Source: an uncultured Pseudoxanthomonas sp. (GTDB lineage Bacteria > Pseudomonadota > Gammaproteobacteria > Xanthomonadales > Xanthomonadaceae). From it: 59,933 bases of DNA. Numbering within the stretch: the first letter of the stretch is position 1; every line of letters begins with the position of its first letter. A program made the position numbers and the translations under genes. Positions 18,487-26,195 of the stretch are shown in pieces. The notes below the pieces were generated by a model. It was not told where the DNA came from. It worked only from the letters and a program-made list of their open reading frames with translations, and did not search any database. Location: contig NZ_CAMPJD010000023.1 in the NCBI RefSeq assembly GCF_946886695.1, positions 1 to 59,933 on the forward strand, given 5' to 3'.

Positions 18487-18894
18487 ATGGAAAGCATCGA
18501 GCTGGAGCTCGACGCCCAGTTTTTCTCGAAGGACGTCATCTCGCATACGGTCTACCGGTACTCCGGAGACTACTTCGTGCGCGTGGAGTGCACGGCCACG
18601 ACGCACCGCGTCTCGCTGTCACCACGCACACCGGACATCACCACCAGCCATCTTGCGGAGCGGCTTCAGGCCGATGCCTGCGCTGATCGCCTGCGAGAGC
18701 AGCCGGTGTTCGTTAGCTATGCTTCAGGCTGCCGCCACACCGAGCCGGTGCGCCTGCCGCCGCTGGACTCTGCGCTGATGCTGGACATGAATGCGCGACA
18801 TCTCGCGGCCGGTCCGGTGGGCTTGCTGCCGGCTACCAAGACAATGACCAAGCCGACCCTCAAGCGCTGGAGGTCGCTCTCGCGCCATGATTAA
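18487..18894 (+). CDS. Small protein with HxsD-like N-terminal part
   Basis: A 135-residue frame. Residues 1-80 resemble HxsD of the His-Xaa-Ser peptide maturation system: an acidic ELDAQFFSKDVISHTVYRYSG start, a strand FVRVECT, and CADRLREQ, comparable to the LRE motif that ends HxsD homologues. After that the sequence diverges (PVFVSYASGCRHTEP and on), and no hxsB, hxsC or hxsA follows. It may be an orphan or a decayed remnant carried by the island, or an unrelated protein. It is about 115 bases after the TnpT-like gene on the same strand. Confidence 0.4.
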   Translation: MESIELELDAQFFSKDVISHTVYRYSGDYFVRVECTATTHRVSLSPRTPDITTSHLAERLQADACADRLREQPVFVSYASGCRHTEPVRLPPLDSALMLDMNARHLAAGPVGLLPATKTMTKPTLKRWRSLSRHD

Positions 18895-18919
18895 TGGTAC
18901 GGAGGGACGGCAGCAAATA

Positions 18920-18939
18920 GTCTCATGGGATCATGAGAC
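18920..18939. promoter_or_regulatory. Perfect 8-4-8 inverted repeat
   Basis: GTCTCATG, spacer GGAT, CATGAGAC. It lies 26 bases after the HxsD-like gene and 134 bases before the toxin gene. It could be a weak terminator (no T run follows) or an operator for the toxin-antitoxin-chaperone operon. Confidence 0.35.
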
Positions 18940-19072
18940 CGGGCAGGTTGACCGAGTAGTCAAAGTGCTAATGTGGGGCGCGTCATTCAGGAAGATGATC
19001 GCACGCATGGCTTCATGTATCGGCAGCATGCCCCCATTTGCCCACTTTGGCATAACTCAGGGGTTATAATTC

Positions 19073-19489
19073 ATGACCTGGACGGTCGAAGCCACTCCGG
19101 AGGTTGGTCAATTTCTAAGGGAAGAATTGACAGATGCAGAGCGCGTCGAGGTCTATGCCGTCATCAGACTGCTCGAGCAATTTGGCCCGAACCTGCCCCG
19201 TCCTCACTCAGGCACTTTGCGTGACGATGACATTTCCAAGCTCAAAGAGCTACGCATTCCCTACAAAGAAAAACAATTCCGAATTCTCTACGCCTTCGAC
19301 TCTGAACGTAACGGAATATTGCTTGTGGGTGGCGACAAAGTTCCTCTTGGAGAGAAGCTCTGGTACCCCAAATTTATTAAGGAAGCGAAGGAGCTTCTCG
19401 AGAAGCATGAAGCACAGATTGCGATGAAGAATGAATCAAAAAAAGTCGACAAGAAGCAAGGAAAGAAGGAAAAAAGGAGAGCCAGATGA
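19073..19489 (+). CDS. higB: HigB/RelE-superfamily toxin of a toxin-antitoxin-chaperone operon
   Basis: A 138-residue protein. Residues 1-105 match the Gp49-like HigB family of RelE-fold mRNA interferases: EVGQFLREEL at the start, RPHSGTLRDDDISKLKELRI and then KQFRILYAFD and GILLVGGDKV. A lysine-rich tail (KKVDKKQGKKEKRR) is added. The stop overlaps the start of the antitoxin gene by 4 bases. An AGGGG ribosome site is 9 bases before ATG 19073. The GC content is clearly below that of the core genes. Confidence 0.82.
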   Translation: MTWTVEATPEVGQFLREELTDAERVEVYAVIRLLEQFGPNLPRPHSGTLRDDDISKLKELRIPYKEKQFRILYAFDSERNGILLVGGDKVPLGEKLWYPKFIKEAKELLEKHEAQIAMKNESKKVDKKQGKKEKRRAR

Positions 19490-20022
19490 GCACAATCAAT
19501 TTCAATGATCTGCTTGCGGAACAGAGCCCTGAGATCAAGAATGCCATTGAGGAGCGCTTTCGTTCTCTATTGGAGGCTTTTCCTCTTGGGGCAATGAGGA
19601 ATGATTGCAATGTCTCGCAGGCCTTTCTCGCTAGCACGCTTGGAATAAGTCAAGCTGCGGTCTCCAAAATGGAGAGCCGAGGAGACATGTTGGTTTCTAC
19701 CTTCTTTCGCTATGTGAAAGCGCTTGGCGGAGCCCCGCACCTTGGCGCAAAGATTGGCGATTGCGTTTATGCAATAGAACCCGTGGACTCATCTGCACGG
19801 GCATTTCGTGCGATCAGTAGCAAGCGCAACTCAAGAGAGTACTTCGCTGGGTTTGCGGAGACGAAGCTCCGCCAGGATGAAGATGCGAAGCAGAAGACTA
19901 TTGCGCCTTGGATCCAACGAAATCACGGAGGCGTGGCCGTGTCAGTCAGCGTTGCTCACGGCCTGCTTGATGCGGTGGCCAATGAGAGCGCGTGCGATGA
20001 CTACTATGCAGAGGCCGCGTAA
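19486..20022 (+). CDS. higA: HigA-like XRE antitoxin with long C-terminal extension
   Basis: A 178-residue protein. Residues about 35-90 hold an XRE helix-turn-helix (VSQAFLASTLGISQAAVSKMESR), preceded by a helix as in HigA of Gp49-type pairs. Ordinary HigA proteins are near 100 residues; this one has about 80 extra C-terminal residues. In tripartite toxin-antitoxin-chaperone systems the antitoxin carries a C-terminal chaperone-addiction segment that makes it depend on the SecB-like partner, and the gene right downstream is SecB-like, so this extension probably has that job. Confidence 0.78.
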   Translation: MSTINFNDLLAEQSPEIKNAIEERFRSLLEAFPLGAMRNDCNVSQAFLASTLGISQAAVSKMESRGDMLVSTFFRYVKALGGAPHLGAKIGDCVYAIEPVDSSARAFRAISSKRNSREYFAGFAETKLRQDEDAKQKTIAPWIQRNHGGVAVSVSVAHGLLDAVANESACDDYYAEAA

Positions 20023-20028
20023 TCTGCC

Positions 20029-20595
20029 ATGAAGCTTAGCCCACTACAGCTAGGACCCGTTGTCTATACCGAAGTCTCCGTCAGAGCTATTCCAGAAATC
20101 GACAGAGAGCTCCGGGAGGATAACCTTCCGGTCACCGTAGATTCTCAGATCTTCTACGATGAAGATGGGAGTCACTTCGCAATGCTAACAGTGAAGCAAG
20201 CAGACGATAGCTATCCCTACGTAGTGAAAGTGACTGCCTTTGCCACTTTCACTTTGGATAAAGATGGATGCAAAGCGGCTTATAGAAATCACTTCAATCC
20301 TGCGGTTATTGGCGTCAACATCGCGCGCTTACTGTACTCGACGGCGCGCGAGATGATCGTAAATCTCACTGAGCGAGGGCCGTACGATGCAGCCAAGATC
20401 CCAACGCTTATTCTTGAGCCTGCAGACATAGAAATTTCATTCTCGGAAGAGAAAGAAGAGGCTATTCTGAAAGATCAGTTCGACCTGACTGAAGAACAGT
20501 TACAGGCGTTAAAAAACAAGAGTCTGCCAATAGAGCAGGCAACCTTGACATCTACGAACAAGTCGAAAGCTCGCACTAAAATTGCGAAGACATGA
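20029..20595 (+). CDS. SecB-like chaperone of the toxin-antitoxin-chaperone operon
   Basis: A 188-residue protein. The second half has the SecB pattern: GVNIARLLYSTAREMIVNLTERG, then an alternating hydrophobic PTLILEPADIEI, corresponding to the FPYAREVISDLVSRGGFPP and LAPVNF region of SecB. It begins 6 bases after the antitoxin stop. In such operons (for example Rv1955-Rv1957 of Mycobacterium tuberculosis) the SecB-like protein folds the antitoxin and so keeps the toxin silent; disturbance of the chaperone frees it. Role here is inferred from gene order and similarity. Confidence 0.8.
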   Translation: MKLSPLQLGPVVYTEVSVRAIPEIDRELREDNLPVTVDSQIFYDEDGSHFAMLTVKQADDSYPYVVKVTAFATFTLDKDGCKAAYRNHFNPAVIGVNIARLLYSTAREMIVNLTERGPYDAAKIPTLILEPADIEISFSEEKEEAILKDQFDLTEEQLQALKNKSLPIEQATLTSTNKSKARTKIAKT

Positions 20596-20925
20596 TCTCG
20601 CGTTTAGCTTTCGCGGCTTCTTGATATCACGGTGACCACGTTAAGCAGCGAAGTCATACAAGGCTCGTGCACGGCGCACACTTTTCGCCCAAGGGAAATC
20701 CTTAATGGCAGGACCAGAACGGGGATGCGTCTAGTACATCTGCCCGAAGAACCCAACGGGCTCTTCAATGACTTGTTCACGCGTCCACCCTAGCCAACGG
20801 CATCTCCAGGCAACGATCGGAGCAGGTGCTACAGCCAGTCGAAGAGTCAACGCCAACTTCCGGGACAAGCGGATCTGAGTTCTACTTCGTTCTGAAAAGG
20901 CCTCGATCAGAACAGACTCAGCAGC
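20596..20925. other. Gene-free stretch between two convergent defence operons
   Basis: About 330 bases between the ends of the chaperone operon and the CBASS operon. No convincing frame, tRNA or long palindrome was seen. It must hold the two transcription ends. Confidence 0.5.
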
Positions 20926-21651
20926 CTATTTCACGAGCCAGCGACTATAGGCTTCTACATCGATCATGGGCACAGTTCCACTGTGCTGAAGTCGCGAGAT
21001 AAGTTTGAAAAGAAACGCGGTGGCAGGTTTGTTCTCAGTCGCGAACAGATATGCGCCGGCCGTTGGATCGAAGTGGAAGTGACCATGTGAGGCAATGCAG
21101 CCGATGTCTAGACGGCCCTGCTGCGTGTCCGCCGTCAGCGCGTCCTGGCAAGCAGGCCCGAACGGAGGCTTCCACTGGCTCTCAAGGGTTAGTAGGCCAC
21201 CGAGGATCGGTGTTAATGGTTTTGCTTGGTAGACTCCATCGGCGTAGGGGATCGGCAGACTAGTGCGGTGCAGGCGGCGGACCGTGGCTACTTTCTGCTG
21301 CGCGTAGCTGACGATGCCCGCGTCAGCGGTCTGCTTGGCTTCGAAGACCGCGTACACGCTTTCGGCCGGTACGATGATTTGATTCTCGAACGTGAAAACG
21401 AATGGCGAATACTGACGATCGAACACCACGACGTCGATCTGATTGCTGAAATTTCCTTGACTGTCGACAACATGCGCCTTGGCAGTTTGGTAGCGCTTGG
21501 GCAAGTAGGTGTTGAGCAGTTCAATCCAGACATTTTCGCTGCCATCACCTTTGGTGCCAGGATGGCCGAAGGCGCGCCGGACCGTGGTCAAGCGCTGCTC
21601 GATATCATCGTGCAGCGACGACAGTAGTTGGGGGAGGGACCATTCACTCAT
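20926..21651 (-). CDS. DUF6602-type nuclease, probable CBASS effector
   Basis: A 241-residue protein matching DUF6602: an N-terminal GDGSENVWIELLNTYLPKRYQ segment, then NQIDVVVFDRQYSP and ESVYAVFEAKQT. The spaced Asp (QIDVVVFD) and E-x-K (FEAKQ) fit a PD-(D/E)xK restriction-type nuclease core. It is the last gene of the CBASS operon, 15 bases after the nucleotidyltransferase. Type III CBASS usually uses NucC as the effector, and no NucC gene is here, so this protein is the best candidate for the cyclic-oligonucleotide-controlled DNA-degrading effector. No ligand-binding domain is recognised. Confidence 0.7.
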   Translation of the reverse strand: MSEWSLPQLLSSLHDDIEQRLTTVRRAFGHPGTKGDGSENVWIELLNTYLPKRYQTAKAHVVDSQGNFSNQIDVVVFDRQYSPFVFTFENQIIVPAESVYAVFEAKQTADAGIVSYAQQKVATVRRLHRTSLPIPYADGVYQAKPLTPILGGLLTLESQWKPPFGPACQDALTADTQQGRLDIGCIASHGHFHFDPTAGAYLFATENKPATAFLFKLISRLQHSGTVPMIDVEAYSRWLVK

Positions 21652-21666
21652 GTCGGTCTCTTTGCC

Positions 21667-22569
21667 TCAGGATAAGGGGAACTTGGGGCCAAACAACGTC
21701 CGCCAGGTCTTCAAGGCATCGCCGTTTCTGCCGTGTCGGGCGTGGTCGATGGCGATAGAGGCCTGTTTGCTGGCAGCCATGAGCAATGAGCGTGCGCGGT
21801 CCTTTCGCGCGGCGTCCATGTCGTTGCTGATGGGGGGACCTAGGCCCGCCGGGTCTGGCCAGACATCGTGGATGCGGTCAGCCAAGGTAGCAAAGAGACC
21901 CTGCAACTCGCGATCAAACGCGCCGCCCCAACCGCCGTACAGGCATTCCAACGCCATCACTTCGATCAAGAATGATGGCTTGACCGGTTTGAGTTCTCCG
22001 TGCGCTGGGTTGTTATTCCAGTACTTGACCATGCGGACCAACCCTTTCCACTCATTGCCATAGGCTTGATGGGCTGCAGTAGCCTTTTCTTTGTGAATTT
22101 CGGGATCGGTTTTGATCCATTTGCCCGAGCCAGAATCCGGGATCTCATACTCGTTACCAATATCGAAAGCGGGTACCGCATCGATGCTCAGCACGCGGTA
22201 GTCGGTGTTGTCGTTGCTATCGACCACGATGCCGAAATCTACATTGACCGACCGCGCCTGTTTGCGGACGGCGGCCTTACCGTACTTCTGAACCAAGGCA
22301 TCGTGGAACGCATCGAGGACCTCGCTGGCGGGCTTGCTTCGGTAATGCTTCTCAGTCGCCTTCAGGACGAAGAAGATGTCGATATCCTTGAGCGGCTTGG
22401 TCTTGGTATGCCGCGCGTAGGAGCCGGTGAGAAAGCTCCGTTCGATATCGAATTTGGTCTCAAGATAGTCCCGCACCTCGTTCTGGCGCTGGGAGGCGTT
22501 CTTTTGCTCGCGCTCATTCAGTTCGAGGCGAGATTTGAACTTGCGGAACGCATCATCGATCGTAAGCAT
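21667..22569 (-). CDS. CD-NTase, CBASS cyclic-oligonucleotide synthase
   Basis: A 300-residue nucleotidyltransferase of the cGAS/DncV-like family. [19 protein letters not shown] gives the GS motif and the two catalytic aspartates (DID), and VNVDFGIVV gives the third. The C-terminal helical half carries [12 protein letters not shown]. It makes a cyclic di- or trinucleotide signal on phage infection. ATG 22569 is chosen over an in-frame TTG at 22584 because GGAGGA lies ahead of it and the ATG overlaps the HORMA stop as TGATG. Product nucleotide not predictable by eye. Confidence 0.9.
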   Translation of the reverse strand: MLTIDDAFRKFKSRLELNEREQKNASQRQNEVRDYLETKFDIERSFLTGSYARHTKTKPLKDIDIFFVLKATEKHYRSKPASEVLDAFHDALVQKYGKAAVRKQARSVNVDFGIVVDSNDNTDYRVLSIDAVPAFDIGNEYEIPDSGSGKWIKTDPEIHKEKATAAHQAYGNEWKGLVRMVKYWNNNPAHGELKPVKPSFLIEVMALECLYGGWGGAFDRELQGLFATLADRIHDVWPDPAGLGPPISNDMDAARKDRARSLLMAASKQASIAIDHARHGRNGDALKTWRTLFGPKFPLS

Positions 22570-23069
22570 CAGGTCTTCCTCCAATAGCCCGTGTGCGCCC
22601 CCAAGCCACTGTGCTCGACAGTTGCGCCCAAGCTTTGCTTGACCATGCCAGTGGTCGAGCGATAAGTGGTCGTGTACCAGCCATCCACATCAGGTCGGCC
22701 ATCCTTGGTGTCCATAAGCAAACGATACTTGGCCTGGGAAGGCACCAGCCCAGCCTTTTTGATGGCATAGCGAAGTTGATCGGTATCGGTCCAGAAGCTG
22801 CCGTCGCCGCCCGACCAGCCGTACTCGATCGTGATATCCCAGCGGAAAACCAACCCATCGTCAGAAGGGTCATAGATTTCCAGGACGACCTTGCGCAGAT
22901 CCTCGGTGCCCAACCACGTGCGGGTCGCCCGCATGTTGCTTTCCCAGCGGTCTGCAAAGTGCCCTGGGTCCAGTCCACTGAGCAGAATGATGTCCTTCAG
23001 GCTCTTGAGGATGTTGTCAGCCACGTAAGTGACGGAGTGTGTGCGAGAGTAGGTGGCGACGGTTGTCAT
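22569..23069 (-). CDS. cap7: CBASS HORMA-domain protein (Cap7)
   Basis: A 166-residue bacterial HORMA protein. Typical features are the start [20 protein letters not shown], the segment [12 protein letters not shown], and the strand VLEIYDP followed by RWDITIEYG. In type III CBASS the HORMA protein binds a closure peptide, associates with the CD-NTase and switches it on. It overlaps its upstream neighbour by 4 bases (ATGA) and touches the CD-NTase start, so the operon is translationally coupled. Confidence 0.85.
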   Translation of the reverse strand: MTTVATYSRTHSVTYVADNILKSLKDIILLSGLDPGHFADRWESNMRATRTWLGTEDLRKVVLEIYDPSDDGLVFRWDITIEYGWSGGDGSFWTDTDQLRYAIKKAGLVPSQAKYRLLMDTKDGRPDVDGWYTTTYRSTTGMVKQSLGATVEHSGLGAHTGYWRKT

Positions 23070-23548
23070 GGCTTCAGGAAACCTCCCAAGTCCAGCGTCA
23101 GGCCGGGAGCAGGCGCAGCTGAAGCCGCGGCTTTGCCCGACACGGCAATGCCGGCCGACAGACTACGGGCGGTGATGCGCGCACTATGACGCTTGAGCGA
23201 AGCCTGCACCCAGGCCAGGTCCTCGTCCGTGCAAGGCAGGGATACAGCCCAATCCCCTTTGAGCGGATCGAATCCCAAGGGATCTTCGCTGGCGTCACTG
23301 TCCTCTATCGCATCGTCCTCGTACAGACAGTAGATCCGCGTGCGAGGCCCGTCGCATGTCACGATGATGGGAGCGGTATTGGGGGCATGATCTGAAATGA
23401 TGCTGGCGGCGATCCCTGCAGCTGCTTGCAGTTCATTGCGCGCCGAACCCTGCTCACCTCGGGTCAGCAATTCGACGATCATTTGCCACGTTTGCGTCGC
23501 ATCGCGAAAGGGCGAACTTCGAATCTTGCGACTGGCCACTGTCGTCAT
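23066..23548 (-). CDS. cap8: CBASS second HORMA-position protein (Cap8-like)
   Basis: A 160-residue protein between the TRIP13-like and HORMA genes, where two-HORMA type III CBASS operons carry Cap8. Its fold cannot be proved from sequence by eye. After about residue 130 comes an Ala/Pro-rich linker ([12 protein letters not shown]) and a short hydrophobic tail [11 protein letters not shown]. That layout would suit a HORMA closure motif, an inference. The start at 23548 ([10 protein letters not shown]) overlaps the upstream stop by 4 bases; the earlier start at 23599 lies deep in the neighbour. Confidence 0.65.
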   Translation of the reverse strand: MTTVASRKIRSSPFRDATQTWQMIVELLTRGEQGSARNELQAAAGIAASIISDHAPNTAPIIVTCDGPRTRIYCLYEDDAIEDSDASEDPLGFDPLKGDWAVSLPCTDEDLAWVQASLKRHSARITARSLSAGIAVSGKAAASAAPAPGLTLDLGGFLKP

Positions 23549-24453
23549 TTGACCGCTCCCCCCGTTCGCGCGTGCTTGGCCGTCCGCATGGCGGCACACA
23601 GGTGGCTAACGGTCATCTTGTTGGGATCCATCGCCACGTTCGGTTCGGTGGCCAATGCATTGGCGACTGCTTTTCTAATGGCACGTCCATCCAAGCCGAC
23701 CGCCTCGGCGGCGCAGGTATCGAACTGCGCGCTCGTTGCGACCCTGGCGACGCCCGGAAAGGTTTTCGCCAGCCCCTGAAGACAATCAGTTAGGATCTGT
23801 TTGCAGGCTTGCTTGCCTGGTAGGGGTACTTCCATCACCAAGTCACAGCGCGACTTGAAGGCGCTGTCGACGGCTTGGGGAAAATTGCTGGTGGCCACAA
23901 ACAGCAAATGCGGGTGCTGCTCAGCCAACATGTCTAACTGCACCAGCACTGCATCCGTGGCTCGGTGAACGTCCACCGGATTAGCCTCAAGGCTGAGCTT
24001 GGAGCGGTCTGCGGCCAACGTTTCGACTTCGTCGAGCAGCACGATCGTAGGACCTTGCGAGGCGGCTTCAGCGATGGCTTGGGAGAACAGATCCGACACT
24101 GCCCGCTGGGTCTTACCCATGGATGCACTGGTCAGGGCGTGCGGGTCGACCTCCAGCAGACGGAATTTGCCCGCAGGGAAGGATTCGGCGACCCGATGAG
24201 CCAAACCGCGAGCCAAGGAGGTCTTTCCGGTCCCGGGCGGTCCTACCAATAGCAGCACGCCATGCAAGGGCAGTACGGTACGGGCAACCTTGGCCCGGAC
24301 CGTGAAGTTGACGATGGCCTGCGAAAGCAGCTGGCGCTTGCTTTCCTCATCCATGACGATCGAGCTCCACAACGCGCCCAGAGCCGGATCGGGCAGGGCA
24401 ACACTGCGGTGTATGCCCTTGGGCAGGTCAATGGGGGGCGGGTTTTTGGTCAT
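23545..24453 (-). CDS. cap6: CBASS TRIP13-like AAA+ ATPase (Cap6)
   Basis: A 302-residue AAA+ ATPase. Walker A is GPPGTGKTSL (about residue 71), Walker B is VLLDEVETLA, and the sensor is VATSNFPQAVDSAF with the arginine-finger region SRCDLVMEVPLPG. This is the Pch2/TRIP13 pattern. In type III CBASS, Cap6 unfolds the closed HORMA and holds back the CD-NTase, so it limits immunity. It is the first gene of the leftward CBASS operon and is divergent from the CapW-like regulator. Confidence 0.88.
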   Translation of the reverse strand: MTKNPPPIDLPKGIHRSVALPDPALGALWSSIVMDEESKRQLLSQAIVNFTVRAKVARTVLPLHGVLLLVGPPGTGKTSLARGLAHRVAESFPAGKFRLLEVDPHALTSASMGKTQRAVSDLFSQAIAEAASQGPTIVLLDEVETLAADRSKLSLEANPVDVHRATDAVLVQLDMLAEQHPHLLFVATSNFPQAVDSAFKSRCDLVMEVPLPGKQACKQILTDCLQGLAKTFPGVARVATSAQFDTCAAEAVGLDGRAIRKAVANALATEPNVAMDPNKMTVSHLCAAMRTAKHARTGGAVK

Positions 24454-24488
24454 TCAGGGCCTCCAGAACCAAGCGTAGCGATGGGACC

Positions 24489-24503
24489 GAATACTTTGTA
24501 TTC
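24489..24503. promoter_or_regulatory. Candidate CapW operator
   Basis: Perfect inverted repeat GAATAC, TTT, GTATTC in the 120-base gap between cap6 and capW. It lies just downstream of the predicted leftward -10 box, a position where a bound repressor would block initiation. A related half-site pair CCGAATA (24487) and TATTCGG (24540) frames the whole region. Confidence 0.6.
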
Positions 24504-24505
24504 TC

Positions 24506-24534
24506 ACAATAGCGTATAGTTTCTTTATAGGCAA
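24506..24534 (-). promoter_or_regulatory. Predicted promoter of the CBASS operon
   Basis: Reading the minus strand, TTGCCT (24534-24529) and TATTGT (24511-24506) are separated by 17 bases, a sigma70-like layout. The local sequence is AT-rich against its surroundings. Confidence 0.5.
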
Positions 24535-24574
24535 CTAACTATTCGGATGGTAGGGTGGCGGGCAGGAGGTGACC

Positions 24575-25486
24575 ATGGAACCCGCACCGGCCCCGGCGGC
24601 CGAGAGACCCCGTTGGGGCCAAGCCCGGCGATTAACCTTTATCGACGTGCGCCTGCAGTACGACGGGCGCATAAATCGAAAAGATCTAATGGCCTTCTTC
24701 GACATTTCAGTGCCACAGGCATCGGCGGATCTGGCGCTTTACCAAGCCATGGCCCCAAACAACCTGGAGTACGACGCCCGACTGCGTACTTACGTTGCGC
24801 TGCCCACGTTTGCTCCGCAATTCGGCCGTTCTGCGGCAACTCGCTATCTAGACGAGTTGAGACGGCTAGCGCGCGAGGTCATTTCCGAAGAAGAGAGCTT
24901 CATCGGCTTCGTGCCTGCGACCGGTGTGGTGGCCACACCAGCGCGCACGATTGAAAGCTCAGAAGTTTCGACCATCGTGCGGGCAATTCGTGATGCGCAT
25001 GGGCTTCATGTGCGTTATCAGTCCATGGACGAAGATCAACCCCAGCATTGGCTGCTGATGCCGCATGCCTTGGGTTTTGACGGGCTGCGTTGGCACGTGC
25101 GGGCCTGGTGCCACTCCCGAAAAGTCTTCCGCGACTTCGCCATCGGTCGACTTGCCATCCTGGACGTGCTTTCTGACGCGCAGCGTGTGGATCCGGCCAC
25201 GGACGCAGGCTGGAATACTCGTGTAGACGTCATCCTGAAGCCACATCCAAAGCTCACCGGCCCGCGTCGAGAGGCGGTAATTAAAGATTACGGCATGGTG
25301 CGTGGCCGCTGCGTGCTCGCGTGTCGCAAGGCGATGCTCTTCTACACGTTACGTCATCTGAATCTTCAGGGATTGACGACTTCTGACAACCCCGCGACCC
25401 AACATGTGGTCGTAGACAATGCCGACGATGTCCAGCGCTGGGTGGATGAAGATCGATGTGGCGCTGTGGTCGACCAGGTGCGATGA
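24575..25486 (+). CDS. capW: CapW-like WYL-domain transcriptional regulator
   Basis: About 303 residues: an N-terminal winged helix (YDGRINRKDLMAFFDISVPQASADL), a middle WYL-type domain with LHVRYQSMDEDQPQHWLLMPHALGFDGLRWHVRAWC (quoted in pieces: LHVRYQSMD, LMPHALGFDG, RWHVRAWC), and a C-terminal WCX-like region. CapW proteins are repressors that hold CBASS operons silent until infection. It is divergent from cap6 with an operator-like palindrome between them. ATG 24575 is chosen because AGGAGG lies 5 bases ahead; GTG 24569 overlaps that site. Confidence 0.85.
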   Translation: MEPAPAPAAERPRWGQARRLTFIDVRLQYDGRINRKDLMAFFDISVPQASADLALYQAMAPNNLEYDARLRTYVALPTFAPQFGRSAATRYLDELRRLAREVISEEESFIGFVPATGVVATPARTIESSEVSTIVRAIRDAHGLHVRYQSMDEDQPQHWLLMPHALGFDGLRWHVRAWCHSRKVFRDFAIGRLAILDVLSDAQRVDPATDAGWNTRVDVILKPHPKLTGPRREAVIKDYGMVRGRCVLACRKAMLFYTLRHLNLQGLTTSDNPATQHVVVDNADDVQRWVDEDRCGAVVDQVR

Positions 25487-25506
25487 GGCGTTCGGAGGCC
25501 TGAAGG

Positions 25507-26043
25507 ATGGATAGCAAGACAGCGCTGGCCGTGGCCGCAATTGGGGCCTTGGGCGTCTTGGGGGCCGCGTGGATTACATCCCGATCGCGTGCTCCCGAAC
25601 CGGCCGGCGAGTCGATACCTGTGGCGACTGTTACGCCTTCGGCTGCACCGGAGCATGAATCCGTGCAGGTGACGCTGCCTCTTGCTATCACCGGAGTGAA
25701 AATCGGCGAAGCCAGCGATGAGTTCGAGTTCGCCACACCGAAAACCCAGTTCTCTGCAGATGAAGTCATCGTAGTGACCGTTCACTACAGTGCTCAAGAA
25801 CGTGTGGCCGACTTCCCCGTTCGATTATCCACTCGCATCATGTCCGGTATGATGGGGTGGGGAGATGCCGAACAAACGGCAGATATCTCCCGATCCGGCG
25901 ATAGTTTCAAGACCTTTCGTTTCGTCCCAGACGGGAGACGCCTTTGGTCTCCTGGTGTCCATGTGGTGAACGTCTCGGTAGACGGGCACGAGGTCTACCG
26001 TCAAGTTCTTGATGTGGCTTACGAAGAGCAGAGCCGTCCCTGA
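25507..26043 (+). CDS. Membrane-anchored protein of unknown function, next to capW
   Basis: A 178-residue protein with one N-terminal membrane helix (LAVAAIGALGVLGAAWI), a Pro/Ala/Thr-rich linker (about 28-48), and a C-terminal half with alternating strands that ends in HVVNVSVDGHEVYRQVLDVAYEE, which looks like an Ig-like beta sandwich. It should face the periplasm. It is 20 bases after capW, with GGAGG ahead, so the two are likely one transcript. It could be a CBASS accessory, but no family was recognised. Confidence 0.7.
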   Translation: MDSKTALAVAAIGALGVLGAAWITSRSRAPEPAGESIPVATVTPSAAPEHESVQVTLPLAITGVKIGEASDEFEFATPKTQFSADEVIVVTVHYSAQERVADFPVRLSTRIMSGMMGWGDAEQTADISRSGDSFKTFRFVPDGRRLWSPGVHVVNVSVDGHEVYRQVLDVAYEEQSRP

Positions 26044-26195
26044 CAGCTCTGACAAAGCGACATACCGCGTGCTGTTGAACGACGAGACAGCGCTCTTCAG
26101 AGCGAGTCGAGGACAGACATAGACCGGACGCTCAGAATGGTTGACGCACGGACCAGGGAGCAGCAGCGGCTATAGGGAACTTATAGGAGATACAG

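Noticed and set aside
19065..19070. TATAAT as the -10 box of the toxin operon
   Set aside because: It is 2 bases before the start codon, with an AGGGG ribosome site just upstream of it, so transcription must begin further up; no -35 box with good spacing exists.
19047..19075. GGCATAA ... TTATAATTC as a third dif-like site upstream of the toxin gene
   Set aside because: The spacer would be 8 bases, not 6, and the XerD-like arm departs after TTAT. It is more likely the ribosome-binding region of the toxin gene.
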